Positions 1 to 10,647 of a stretch of 64,000 bases of DNA are shown here, piece by piece. Numbering within the stretch: position 1 is the first letter of the stretch; each line of letters opens with the position of its first letter. The stretch comes from Excoecaria cochinchinensis. Taxonomy: Eukaryota; Streptophyta; Magnoliopsida; Malpighiales; Euphorbiaceae. Location of the stretch: NCBI GenBank assembly GCA_947683425.1, contig CANTUQ010000043.1:12514501-12578500 (forward strand), read 5' to 3'. The notes under the pieces were generated by a model. That model searched no databases. It was not told the origin of the DNA and saw only the letters and a program-made list of their open reading frames with translations. The position numbers were made by a program, and so were the translations under genes.

Positions 1-746
1 TGTCTGTGCCCTTCGCCGGAGACTTGCTAGAGTGCCTCCACTCCGATCTAACTGCTGCCAACGAGTGGGGACGATCGGCTAGTACCGGAAGACTCGTCCC
101 ATCCTCCTCTGTCGTCCGGTGATGTGTGTGTGGTAGTCCGATGTCGGAGCTGACCGATGAACCAGAAAGAATGTTCGACTCCTCTCTCCAAAACAGGGTA
201 GAAACGGCAGAGATGGGCGGCAGAACGGAGGGTGAAGAAGATGGGCTGGCCATTGCGGCAGAGCGCGGGTTCATCGCAGACGCAGGGCTCCCGTCGCCGT
301 GCGCTCTCTCTCTCTCTTTCTTTCTCTCGGTTTGCTCTCCCCTGTTATTTCGCGTTTCTGTCTTTCCCTCTCTCTAACTTTTTCTAAAATACAACTTCAA
401 TTTCTAAAAATTATTTTAATAATTAAAAAATTTGAAAATTTTTTAGCGACGAAATTATCCGTCGCTAATTCGTCAGTAAAATTTACACCAAATTGAAAAT
501 TTGGATTTTCGCTACGGACTTGAAAAACCATCGCTAATTAGCAATTGAAAGTTTTTAGTCACTAAATTCTGTCGCAAAAAAAAGGCGCCATCAATTATCA
601 CAAAAAATTAGCGGGTGTTTCTTTATTTCTGTCGCTAAAATTGAAAAAATAGATTTTCGCGATAAAATTGAAAAACCGTTACTAATTAGCAACTAAAAAT
701 CGTCTGTTGCTAATTTTAGTCGCTAATTTCGATTTTTTTTGTAGTG
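1..746. mobile_element. CACTA (En/Spm-type) transposon end, truncated by the window edge
   Basis: The sequence ends at 746 in GTAGTG preceded by a T run, which on the opposite strand reads CACTACAAAAAAAATCG, the hallmark terminus of plant CACTA transposons. Inside the end, from about 440 to 730, the motif TTAGCGAC/GTCGCTAA recurs in both orientations, as expected of the subterminal transposase-binding repeats of this superfamily. Positions 1-300 are GC-rich and look like coding or captured sequence, but I do not recognise a protein there. A CT-rich microsatellite lies at about 303-335. The other end and the transposase lie outside the window. The 3-bp flank ACA (747-749) would be one copy of the target duplication. 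Confidence 0.65.
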
Positions 747-1470
747 ACATAAGATATTGCAATTACATTTAGCGACGGAAGCAATCCATCGCTAAGATTT
801 AGCTAGGACAGAAATCTGTCATTAAAAGTTATCTGATCCTAATATATGGATTGATTTTTGTCGCTAAGTCCATACAACTAAGAGATTTACTAACGGGATT
901 TGCTAAATTGCAATATTTTTCTTTTTATGCTTGATTGACGGCATCTCCTCGATTGGACGGTTTAGATGCCTATACACATTATCACATTCCAAAATTAAAA
1001 AAAAAAAAATTAATATAATAATTTTTTTCTTAATATTTAATTCAAATAATATCATAACTAAATTAACAGTACAATTTTTTTAAAAAGATCATTTAAACAA
1101 TTATAAATTATAAATTAATGAACAATTAAATTAATGTAGCAATTATAAATTGATAAAAAAAATTAAATTAAAATACAAAAAGTCGGATTAACCCAAAATT
1201 TAAATTTTTCATATATTTTTAATTCGAATCAATCTGTATAATGCAAATGTTCCGTTTCAAATTACATTTTTAAATTTGAATTTTTAGATTTTTCAAATTC
1301 GAATTTTGCTCACTGCTGTGAAACGTATATATTGGAGAAAAACTTAGCTTGGCTTTTATTTTTTTTACATCATTTCAAAATAAGGATGCGAATTGAATTA
1401 CTATTTCAACCAAAGCTGATTTCCAACTTGGCTCGCTTCTAGTATTTTCCAGAAACATTTTAATATATCC
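747..1470. other. AT-rich intergenic DNA with leftover GTCGCTAA repeats
   Basis: No gene is visible. Further TTAGCGACGG/TCGCTAAG motifs occur at about 770-870, just outside the CACTA terminus. This suggests a second, older or nested CACTA-related remnant. The rest is A/T-rich and featureless. Confidence 0.4.
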
Positions 1471-1680
1471 TAAGTTACATCCACTAGGAGCAATGATTGA
1501 TGATTGTTTACAGCTAGCTCAATCTTTGCCTTCATGTATTTGGAGTTTTGTCCAAGGATAGGTAATACGGTAGCTCACAAATTAGCTAAGTTTGCTTTGA
1601 ATTCTTCTGAGTTTTCTGTTTGGATTGAAGCGTTCCCTTCTTGTCTTTTTCCTCTCCTTATAATTAATGATGTAAAACTC
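1471..1680 (+). pseudogene. RNase H-like (RVT_3 type) domain fragment, frameshifted
   Basis: Two overlapping frames together read like the C-terminal half of the plant RNase H-like domain found in LINE-derived and At1g65750-like proteins. The first frame gives MIDDCLQLAQSLPSCIWSFV. After a shift near 1550 the second gives the diagnostic IGNTVAHKLAKFALNSS and then VWIEAFPSCL. The family motif is R..N..AH.LAK, containing the last catalytic His region. The N-terminal half and any neighbouring reverse transcriptase are missing, so this is a dead fragment, probably from a LINE. It lies upstream of the NPF gene and is unrelated to it. Confidence 0.6.
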
Positions 1681-2081
1681 TGTTTCAGGTTTATAATATG
1701 GAGTTTACAGTTTAAAGAAAAAAACGTTCCATCTACTAAAAACTCTAAGATATGATCATCTGGCGGATAAATGTGAGGGCCACGTGTTTTTTAAGAATTG
1801 CCACGTGTCATCCAAGACACGTAAATAGAAAGAGAAATATAAAAAAATGGATCTGAGAATCTACTGACGTATCAGTTATATTGCTGCATGTCGACATTGT
1901 GAGGCCTTGATAAGCTCGCAATTAGAAGAAAGGTGGCCAAATGAGATAGTGGGTTTTACTTTTATCTTTCCTTTTTTGTTTTTAACCTTTTTTTTTTATC
2001 TTCCAATTTAACACTCAAAATATTAGTACAACAAGAAAGAAAGTAAGGTTAGTGATTTGTCGAGTGTGACCCATTTATTGC

Positions 2082-2089
2082 TATAAAAA
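2082..2089 (+). promoter_or_regulatory. Candidate TATA box of the NPF gene
   Basis: TATAAAAA lies about 205 bases upstream of the chosen ATG at 2294. That leaves room for a 5' UTR of about 170 bases. It is the best TATA match in the proximal upstream region; no transcript evidence is available. Confidence 0.4.
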
Positions 2090-2293
2090 CAAAGCACATT
2101 TACGTTTTTTAAAGGAAAATAATTAATTGTGCAATTAAAGGAGTGGTTGTTTCTTTGGCCTGAAAGTGCATAAAATGTTGAGCTGAATGCAAACAGATGG
2201 ATGTGGTAGTTTTTGCTATTTTTCAGGCGAGATTTTCATTCAAATTGGCTTTACTATATCCTTAGAAATAGGCTATTTTGCTCATCATTTCTC

Positions 2294-4798
2294 ATGGCTG
2301 GACCTCACAGACTTAAAGGACTCAACAAATCATGTTTTCTTCTCATAGGTAATTCCTGTCTTGCTCTTTTTTTTTTTTTTCTTTTCTTTTTGTTCAAGAA
2401 AAAGAACGTAAATTTTTCATTAAAAAATTGATAATTGCAAAGTTATGCTTGGTGGGGGGGACCAAATTATAGTGTTTCTAATTAGGTTAGAATGAGAGTT
2501 GTTTGTTTTTCATTTGGATTTTGGGTCAATGAGGATGCTAATGGAATTAATTTTTTATTTTTATTTTAGAAAACAAAAATGAAAAATTGGTGGAATCTAT
2601 TATTGACTTTTTTAATTTTCGAATTTCGGATAATTGTAAACTTATGCTTTAGGTGTGAGATGTTCATGAAATTAGGTTATAATGAGAGTTAATTGTTTTA
2701 TGTTATATGGATTTTGGGTGAATCTAATGGAATTGTTTATTTTTGAATAGTGTTAGCTGGAATGGAAAGGTTTGCATTCAAAGGGGTGGCATCAAATTTG
2801 GTAACATATCTAACAGATGTAGTTAAAATGAGCAATTCAGCAGCAGCTAAGACTGTTAATAATTGGTGTGGATTCACTTCCTTGTTACCACTTTTAGTTG
2901 CATCTATTGCTGATTCTTGTTGGGATAAACATCCTACCATTTTGGCCTCTTCTTTTCTCTATTTTGTGGTGAGTTTTTCATTAGTTCCTCTTCTCCAATT
3001 TTCTTTATATTTCTCTCTTTTTGCTTTATTTCTTACCCACATACTACTAATGAACTTGTTTCATTTTTATAATTAATTGAGGCTGCAAAATTTGGTGATT
3101 TGGGTTCCTATTGTTTGAGAAAAACTATTATACATATTGACAATGATGCAATCCACATTACATTATATGTATATTTTTTGTTCTTATTACAAAAGAGTAA
3201 GTTTTCAACAAATAATTTACTTTTTTATATATACAATTAAAGAGCTTCTCTGCAATTAAGGGAAAATTCAATCATGAATCTTCAAGAATCAATTAATTAG
3301 ATTAGGTATCTCTGTACTTAGTGATATTGTACTAGCTATCTTCTGTTTTACTTTTATTGTAAATCTACAATTTTATTTTTTGTTATCTTTTTTTTTACTC
3401 GTTTAAAGGGACTTGTGGCATTGACATCAACAGCATTGACCTGGGCATGGTATCCTAACAACAACCTAAGCTCTTCATTCCTGTTTTGGTCTCTCTGCCT
3501 GATATCATTAGGCCAAGGTGGTTATAACCCATCTTTACAAGCCTTTGGAGCCGATCAACTCGAAACAGATGATGAACTTCCCTGCTCCAAAGATGACCCG
3601 AAATCGAACAAAAAGAGTCTGTTCTTTCAATGGTGGTATTTTGGTGTTTGTGGTGGAAGCCTATTGGGTGTTACTGTCATGTCATATATCCAAGACACAT
3701 TTGGATGGGTTCTTGGATTTGCTATCCCAACACTTGCAATGATCATTTCTATTGCACTTTTCTGCTGCGGCAGCAGAATTTATGTCTATAAACTCGCCGA
3801 GAAGCCTTTTCGAAACACAGTTAAAGCTATTAAGGAATTAGCTTCAAAATTATTCAACTGTACAGTCACCTTATCAAGCGACAACCCGGAAGTTGTTGAG
3901 CTAGAGTAAGTTTTCTTATTCAAATTCGAGGCAGTTCAATTGCGAAATAGCGAGTGATCATTTTGATTGTTGCAGGCTTCAAGAGAAACCTCTTTGTGCC
4001 GAGAATTTAAATACTATCAAGAACTTGAATGGAAACTCAAGAAGTGGCATGTATCTTCTTGAAAATGCCAAAGTAGTACTCCGGCTCGTACCCATGTGGA
4101 CAATGCTACTGATGTTTGCTGTCATATTTCAACAACCGGCTACATTCTTCACCAAACAAGGCGTAACGATGAAGAGAAATATCGGTAGCAACTTCAAGAT
4201 TCCTCCAGCTACACTGCAGAGTGCTATTACATTGTCTATAATCCTCTTAATGCCTTTATATGACTCGATCTTTATCCCAATCACACGGATAATAACTCGA
4301 AATGAAAAGGGTATCAATGTGCTGCAGAGAATGGGAGTAGGAATGGTTCTATCGATAATAGCTATGGTAATTGCTGCATTGGTTGAAAGGAAAAGGCTCG
4401 AGATCAGCCGAGAAATACTTGATAGCGAAACAGCTTCACTGAGCATCTTTTGGCTGCTGCCTCAATATATTCTGCTCGGGATTTCGGATGTTTTTACGGT
4501 TGTGGGTATGCAAGAGTTTTTCTATAGTGAAGTTCCTGTAAGAATGAAGACAATGGGGATTGCTTTATATACAAGTGTTTTTGGGGTTGGGAGTTTCTTG
4601 AGTGCCTTGTTGATTTCTCTAGTGGAAATTTTCAGCAGTTCAATAGAAGGCCAGAGCTGGTTCATTGATGATATGAGTAAAGCTCACCTTGACAAATATT
4701 ATTGGCTTCTAGCTTTTTTGAGTGCTTTGAGCTTGCTTTTTTATATCATTTTGTGCAAATTTTACACAAATGATTTGGATAATGACCGCTGTAAATGA
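2294..4798 (+). CDS. NRT1/PTR family (NPF) transporter, four exons
   Basis: Proton-coupled transporter of the NPF/PTR family (nitrate, peptide or hormone substrates; this one cannot be assigned). Exons are 2294-2348, 2751-2968, 3409-3905 and 3976-4798. All three introns are GT-AG and the frame is kept across each, giving 530 residues, slightly short for the family (about 550-600). The start at 2294 gives the short first exon (MAGPHRLKG...) typical of the NPF5-like group. Visible family features are ERFAFKGVASNLVTYLTD in the first membrane segment, SLGQGGYNPSLQAFGADQ, and FFQWWYFGVCGGSLLG (the PTR signature region); many hydrophobic segments follow. The first Glu of the ExxER proton-coupling motif is replaced: the sequence reads AGMER. 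Exon 4 ends with a short hydrophilic tail at a TGA stop. No internal stops were found, so the gene looks functional. It is convergent with the metalloproteinase gene. Confidence 0.9.
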
Positions 4799-5309
4799 CC
4801 ACTTCATTTATCCTTTTTTTTTTTTTTTAAATTAATCAATAGTTTGATAGATTGTGGAAAAGTAGTAATGCTATAAATTTTCATATTGAAGAATTAGTTA
4901 GCCTGGGAAATTTGCTGTAAATGAAGCATCAGTTAGGAAATATAGTTTAAGAGAAAAAGTACCAATTTTTAGAGCTCAAAATTCCATCTTTTGTAAAAGA
5001 AATTGAAAATAATCTACTAATACGAGGTTTGCTAGCTAAAAGCAGAGGAAAATTGCAGCACCACTTCTTTTTATCTCTAATTTGCTAGTTAATAAAAAAT
5101 ATTAAAATTAAAAGCACAAAACTGTTCATTTTGGAAGCAGTAAGAGATAAAACTTGTAAAAAGCAGCATTAATTTTCATTCCATAATTTGAAGAAATAGT
5201 ATTAGCAATACAAAATTGACCTGATATAGGAATATTTATATTTAGTCACTTATTACTTGCAACTAGCACAACACGAACATAGTGTAGCAGAAAAAAAAAA
5301 GTGATGTGA
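4799..5309. other. Convergent 3' region between the NPF and metalloproteinase genes
   Basis: AT-rich sequence of about 0.5 kb that must hold the 3' UTRs and polyadenylation sites of both convergent genes. I see no coding sequence and no strong single poly(A) signal that could be assigned. Confidence 0.5.
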
Positions 5310-6230
5310 CTAATTAGGGTACAGAGCTTGTATTCCATCAATGTCATCCTGAGTAAGATCCCTTTTGATAGTTCCTGGTGGAATTCCTGCATACATAATG
5401 GCTGTAGGAACCTGGCTATGCCCAAGCCCAAGAACATGACCAATTTCATGCACAGCAACAGATTGCAAGTCTATTTGACGATTATCAGGATTAGTACTCC
5501 AGTTCTCATCACCATCATAATGTGATCTTCCGTCTTCAGGGAAATAAGAATGAGCCAGGACCCTTCCAGGGCCATCGAAAGGATTGCCGTCCCCGTGATA
5601 AGCCCTGTAAAATCCAAGCACAATATTTGCTGCAGAACCATCAGGAACTTCCTGGAATTTGAACTGGGATACACTTTCCCAACTCTGAAAGGCATTGGAG
5701 AAAGCTGACCTTATTTCTTCCTTGCTCAGGATTTCCTCTTCGGGAATTCCGGACTTGAAATTATAGGTCAATTGGTACTTGGAAGGTGGCCATCGTCGCA
5801 TCTGTCTAGGGAAACTGTATTCTGAAACACTAATGAGCATATTAGTTTTACCATTAATTGGTTTTGTGTATGTGAAATTGGCGATATCAGGCAACCCGCA
5901 CCGCGGAGTTGTCAAACTTTTTATTGTATCAGAGTCGAGTTTTCCTGTAATTTTGAGATTGTAATAGTTTTGATATGTTTTGAGGGAAGACTCTAACACA
6001 TCATCAAAAACATTGTTCAGATTTCTATCACCAGGATAGTATCCAAATTTATTGAGGTATTTTTTCACCTCATTAAGGCCAGCAACAGTTTGGCCCTTTT
6101 GAACTTGCTCCATATTTTGAAGGAATTTGAAGGGCTGGTCCTTGGATTTGGTGACTCTTGATTGGGATATAAACGGTTGGATGGAGAAGAAGAGGAAGGC
6201 TAGCAAAAGAGAGGGGAATTTAGGAGCCAT
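5310..6230 (-). CDS. Plant matrix metalloproteinase (MMP), intronless, 306 aa
   Basis: Secreted zinc endopeptidase of the matrixin family (M10A), acting in the cell wall/apoplast. Residues 1 to about 23 form a hydrophobic signal peptide. A propeptide with a peptidoglycan-binding-like fold follows, ending in the cysteine switch PRCGLPD (109-115), which keeps the enzyme latent. The catalytic domain contains the structural zinc/calcium region (about 211-242) and the zinc-binding motif HEIGHVLGLGH (261-271) with its catalytic Glu. A Met-turn (IMYAG, 278-282) follows. All key residues are present and there are no internal stops. As in plant MMPs there is no hemopexin domain. The protein ends at ALYPN, right after the catalytic domain, without the hydrophobic GPI-anchor tail of several plant relatives, so it is predicted to be soluble. 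A single uninterrupted reading frame matches the usual intronless plant MMP gene. Confidence 0.93.
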   Translation of the reverse strand: MAPKFPSLLLAFLFFSIQPFISQSRVTKSKDQPFKFLQNMEQVQKGQTVAGLNEVKKYLNKFGYYPGDRNLNNVFDDVLESSLKTYQNYYNLKITGKLDSDTIKSLTTPRCGLPDIANFTYTKPINGKTNMLISVSEYSFPRQMRRWPPSKYQLTYNFKSGIPEEEILSKEEIRSAFSNAFQSWESVSQFKFQEVPDGSAANIVLGFYRAYHGDGNPFDGPGRVLAHSYFPEDGRSHYDGDENWSTNPDNRQIDLQSVAVHEIGHVLGLGHSQVPTAIMYAGIPPGTIKRDLTQDDIDGIQALYPN

Positions 6231-6296
6231 TGTTAGTGGTATACCAAGAATGGCCTATTAAGTGATTGGTGAAGAGGTTTGTTCATGCTGTCCATC

Positions 6297-6304
6297 TATT
6301 TATA
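6297..6304 (-). promoter_or_regulatory. TATA box of the metalloproteinase gene
   Basis: On the minus strand the sequence reads TATAAATA, 66 bases upstream of the ATG at 6230. This predicts a short leader of about 35 bases and is a good match to the plant TATA consensus. Confidence 0.6.
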
Positions 6305-6485
6305 AAGAAGAACTTGTTCATAGACCTAGGCCAAATGGTATAGTATTCTATGATGTACGCAAGATCCTATTGTCATTTTTCTTTGTAGTTGTAAACGGAA
6401 ATTTTATTCACTGTGTCAAAAATTACATTCAAAAATTTATCTAATTTTTTTTTATCCATCCATATTGATAGACACATTTTTTTTA

Positions 6486-6914
6486 TATGTCCCAAATTAT
6501 AGGAATTAATTTCATTTATAATAACTGAACTTATATCATTATATTAACTCGGTTATAAAATAAATTTTTATTTTATAAAATAATTCGGCTTTTAAAATAT
6601 TATCATTAAAATTACTTTAAAAAAAATAATGAGTATAATACCAAAGTGTTGATGTGGTATATCACATCAGCTTAAAATATTAAAAAAAATGCCACATATA
6701 ACCTTTCAAAAAATATTATATGGATGTTGCAGGCTAACGTAATTTGTCACGTTAGCACTCCAGTGTCGGAATCATGATTTTTAGATTAAAGTAAGTTTAG
6801 TGATAATATTTCAAAAGTTAAATTATTTTTGTGAAATAATTATTTTTTTTGTGATCAAAGCATTATAATGATATAAATGTAGTGATCATTGATGAAATTA
6901 ATTAAAATTATAGC
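6486..6914. repeat. Fold-back (MITE-like) element with ~130-bp arms
   Basis: The left arm (about 6486-6620) and right arm (about 6788-6914) are imperfect inverted copies; for example ATTAATTTCAT near the outer ends and AATATTATCA(T/C)TAAA near the inner ends. The centre holds two compact hairpins: GATGTG/CACATC (6651-6668) and a perfect 8-bp GCTAACGT/ACGTTAGC (6733-6756). No protein is encoded. The family could not be named. Confidence 0.6.
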
Positions 6915-8145
6915 CCAGTTTTTTTTTATATACTATAATTAATTGTTTAATTCTCTAACTTATCCTTAGTTAATATTTATTGTAATTAACAAATATTAAA
7001 TATTATTTCATATACTTCTCGCATATAATTTTAATAAATATAAGAATAACAAAAATTTAAGTAAATTATTTAATTTCAAGAAAATTAATTGTATTTTTTT
7101 TATTTTTGTAAAATAGAAAGTGTGCATATTAATATAAAAAAAGAGTAGATTTATCGGAGATGTTTTTAATTTTTTCCTTAGTTGACCGGGTCAATGGACC
7201 CCACTACTCCTAGTCTTCTCCTAGTCTTCTCTCATAAAATTCATAGAGGCAACTTACAATTGGATTAGAAAAAGAATTTATTTTTTTTACCAAAAAATCA
7301 AACTGAAATTAAATCAGATTTAGATTAATCAAATTAAAAATTTAGACTTATAGTTTTCATTTTTAAAAGAGTTATAGTTTTTATTTTTAAAAGTCGATAG
7401 TTAATTATTGACTAATAGTTAACCAATTTATATACCTTTTATATATTATATTTTAATTTTTACATTTAAATTTAAAATTTTTATAATTTTTATAATTTAT
7501 AAATAGTAAATAAATATTTAAATTATTTTTTATTACAATTATTTATTCATTACATGTGCATAATTAGCACTATATTGTTAATTTTATATTGAAAATTAAT
7601 ATATTAAATATATTCAATTCTTATAATTAATTATGAATATTTTGTTTTTCTTTTGACTTTTTAATGGACACTATATTTGATTTGTATTTTTCATTTTTGA
7701 AATATTTTTAATTATTAAAAACAACATTACAAATTGTATAATTTATTAAATTTTTATTTTAAAATTTTTTAATTGTTAACTAATAAATCAATTCAAAACA
7801 ATCAGTTAAAAACATAAATAGATATAGCGTTTAACAGAAGTTAATAGACTTGTTAATAAAATTATTAATGGACCGGCTAATGGATACATGCTCACCCCTA
7901 CCTTATATCCATGTTTGTAAGCTTGGAGTATACTAATTAAGGAATTTCCCGCAGACTCAAAGTCTTTTTCTTTTATTTTTCCTTTTGACACAAAACTATA
8001 TGAAAGTTTATTGGAATGAGATAGCATGCGTGTGCACATATAGTTCGCATGCATCAATACTGATCATTAATTACATAATCCAAATGCATATGCAATAAAT
8101 ATGAACGCATTAAATTACTATTCAAATTTATTTCCTTACACCTTC
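6915..8145. other. AT-rich intergenic DNA
   Basis: About 1.2 kb of very A/T-rich sequence without a convincing reading frame. A minus-strand frame at 7806-8057 shows no recognisable domain and is probably chance. Confidence 0.5.
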
Positions 8146-8153
8146 CCTCCAAA

Positions 8154-9589
8154 CAGGAGCGTAGTCAAGAATTGAATTCAGTGGTATCAAAAATTATTGT
8201 CGATAAAAAAATTTATTCGCATAAAAAAAATAAAAAATTGATATGTAAATCTATTGAAAACAATTTATGTATTTTGGTATTATTTCATTAATGCTTCACA
8301 TTTTCTCAAAACTACATTATGAGCAATATTAGAACCTCCTACATGAATATCTAATCTTTCATTTTTATTCCAAGTATTGAAACCTTCTGTAATAAATGAA
8401 TCACTTCTTCTTTACTTTCCAATCTTAATTCTAAAAAGATAACAACATAAGTAAAATATTACATTTTTTTTTTATACTATACTTCAACTAATTAGAATAT
8501 TTCTTATACCACTTAAGATTAAAACGACGAAAAACATATTCTCAATATTTTGTTATTTGAAAATATGCTCTTCTTACTTTATCCTGATCATTAGGAAGAT
8601 ATTCTGACATTTTAATTTTCAATCCAGGATCAACAAGAAGATTATCTGAATTAATCTCATAACTAGCTTTTCTTGGACTATCTTTATTTTCAATTCATTG
8701 GTCAATTGTTTGCTCAAATGGTGATTTTTTCTTAATCACAAATTTATCCATAACTATTTCAAAAATATAAAAATGTCAATTTTAACTACAAATCTACAAT
8801 CCTACCTATTTCATATATTGAAAATTTTGAACTCAACTCCAATTAAAATTGAACCTAATTCCTATTTACCCAATATCACACTACAATAAAATCAAATTAC
8901 TCATCTACTTTTATAAAACAAATTATAACTTATATAAACTAATTCACAATGCTCAATTCAATCTAAAAATTGCAAATAATTAGGATTTTCATATATTGAG
9001 GTTTGAGAATAAAACTATAATAAAAGGAGAAAAAAAATATATAATATTATGTACTTTTATAAAATTGAAGTGAAAAATTTGTAATGAAACTTTATTTTTC
9101 TCTTTTAATTGTGGCGTTTTCACTTCCCGCCTATCCACCTCTTTTGCTGTTGAACTCTACTTTTGCTGTTGGTTTTTTAACTTCTCTTTTAATCTTGTTG
9201 CTTTTCTTTTATAACTGCGTTCTTTTACATTTTATTTTTGACATTTTGCTTACTTTTGGCATAGCCTGTGCAACAGTCAAGTGATTTTTTAGATTTTTCT
9301 TTTATTTTTTTTTTTATAAAATATATTATTCAATTATCCACCTTACTACCAATTGTCCCATTTATTTCTATTATTATTATTGTAAAATATAAATAATAAT
9401 TTTAAAATTTTCAAATATTTTACTGTTATTAATTTTTAATAAAAATATTTAAATATATTAGTGGGGTCAAATTTTAATGGGATCAATTGCTAGTGGGGTC
9501 ATTTAGTGAGATTAATTTTGAAAAAAAAAATTATTAAGAATATTTTAAAATTTTTTCTCAATTCTCAATTGAAGCACCCTACGCCCCTG
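8154..9589 (-). mobile_element. Internally deleted hAT transposon (ZMYM-type family)
   Basis: Terminal inverted repeats are CAGGAGCGTAG (8154-8164) and, on the other strand, CAGGGGCGTAG (9579-9589), identical at 10 of 11 positions. The flanking 8-mers CCTCCAAA (8146-8153) and GCTCCAAC (9590-9597) share CTCCAA, consistent with a decayed 8-bp hAT target duplication. Inside, on the minus strand, is the N-terminal part of a TTF/zinc-finger-MYM-type hAT transposase. The catalytic body is missing, so the 1.4-kb element is a non-autonomous deletion derivative. The GTGGGGTC repeats near 9461-9500 resemble subterminal motifs of this family. Confidence 0.7.
8284..8751 (-). pseudogene. hAT transposase N-terminus (zinc finger MYM-type 1-like), decayed
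   Basis: Reading from an ATG at 8751, the minus strand gives MDKFVIKKKSPFEQTIDQ, then a stop, then LLVDPGLKIKMSEYLPNDQD followed by KVRRAYFQ. This is the conserved 'DPG...I..Y.PN..D.VRRAYL' block that opens the TTF domain of this transposase class. Further on come a block resembling the Cys-rich CCYLF region in a shifted frame, then FITEGFNTWNKNERLDIHVG and AHNVVLRKCEALMK, the usual 'F...GF..W.K...L..H.G...S.AH' block. At least three stops and one frameshift are present. The downstream DDE catalytic domain and hAT dimerisation domain are absent. No function is expected. Confidence 0.75.
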
Positions 9590-9603
9590 GCTCCAACAAA
9601 GAG

Positions 9604-9606
<3 letters not shown>

Positions 9607-9674
<68 letters not shown>
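9607..9674. repeat. (AT)34 microsatellite
   Basis: Uninterrupted AT dinucleotide run immediately outside the right end of the hAT element. It is perfect and therefore probably length-variable. Confidence 0.95.
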
Positions 9675-9677
<3 letters not shown>

Positions 9678-9806
9678 ATTTGCCATGATTATCTAGAGGC
9701 CCATATATCTCAATTAATTCAGTTCTAACTAGATCGGTTCACTATTGGCGGGGTTGAAGTCAAAAAAATTTATTTCGTGGGTCCAAGGAAAATTTTTGTT
9801 TGAATG

Positions 9807-9808
<2 letters not shown>

Positions 9809-9850
<42 letters not shown>
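9809..9850. repeat. (AT)21 microsatellite
   Basis: Second perfect AT run, 135 bases after the first. No gene lies between 9590 and 10177. Confidence 0.95.
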
Positions 9851-9855
<5 letters not shown>

Positions 9856-10177
9856 GATTTAGCTAAATAGTTCTAAAATTAACTTTTAGGCCAAATTAAA
9901 ACATATTTTTTAATTTACTTCTGCTTTTGCTATTAGGAGAAGCATGCTTTTGCTAGTAGGAGAAGTATAAATTTATTTTGGTGAATTTTTTTATGTACCA
10001 TAAATTCATGTTACAATATTATGAATTTTTATTACAAATATACAGTAACTTATGTAAAATTAAAAAATATAGTGTTATTTAGATGATATGGAGCAAATTA
10101 ACCATACACCAAAAGTTATATGCAAATTTGGTTCAAACTTCTATATATTTTGAAAAAAATTGACATATACTAAAATG

Positions 10178-10647
10178 TTAAGGGTCAAATTGAAGGGTTG
10201 ATTTCACCCATGGTCACTCAACTTATCACTTATCGCGCAAAAGTAACCGACTTTTTTTTTCTTACTTAAATATCACTGAACTTTTAATATTATTGCATAA
10301 AAGTCATGTTAACCGGAATCCGGCGACGACTCTTGCCGCATTGATAAGTTCAACAAATGTTACATTTAAATTAATTTCACTCACGGTCACAAGACTTATC
10401 ATTTATCTCGCAAAAGTAATTAACTTTTTTTTTTCAACTTAAATGTTATTGAACTTTTAAAATTTTTGCAAAAAAGTCATCAATCCGGCAAGGGTCGTCA
10501 CCGGATTCCGGTCAATATGACTTTTGTGCAATAATTTTAAAAGTTCAGTGACATTTAAGTAAGAAAAAAAAATCGGTTACTTTTGCGCGATAAGTGATAA
10601 GTTGAGTGATCATGAGTGAAATTGACCCTCAAATTGAACCTTTAACT
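10178..10647. repeat. Fold-back element with long arms and an internal third copy
   Basis: The left arm (about 10178-10346) and right arm (about 10480-10647) are inverted copies; CACTTATCGCGCAAAAGTAA on the left is matched by TTACTTTTGCGCGATAAGTG on the right. A third, more diverged copy in the direct orientation of the left arm occupies about 10372-10490. The arms contain the segment CCGGAATCCGG(C/T). There is no coding capacity. This pattern ('cannot see transposase, long arms') suits a MULE-like or Foldback MITE. Confidence 0.7.

Noticed and set aside
126..496. Possible short genes in the GC-rich left edge
   Set aside because: No recognisable domain; overlaps a CT repeat and the CACTA subterminal region. 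It may be captured sequence but cannot be supported as a gene.
4129..4446. Minus-strand frame opposite NPF exon 4
   Set aside because: Shadow of the real coding sequence on the other strand.
9506..9688. Frame ending in Tyr-Ile repeats
   Set aside because: It is the translation of the AT microsatellite.
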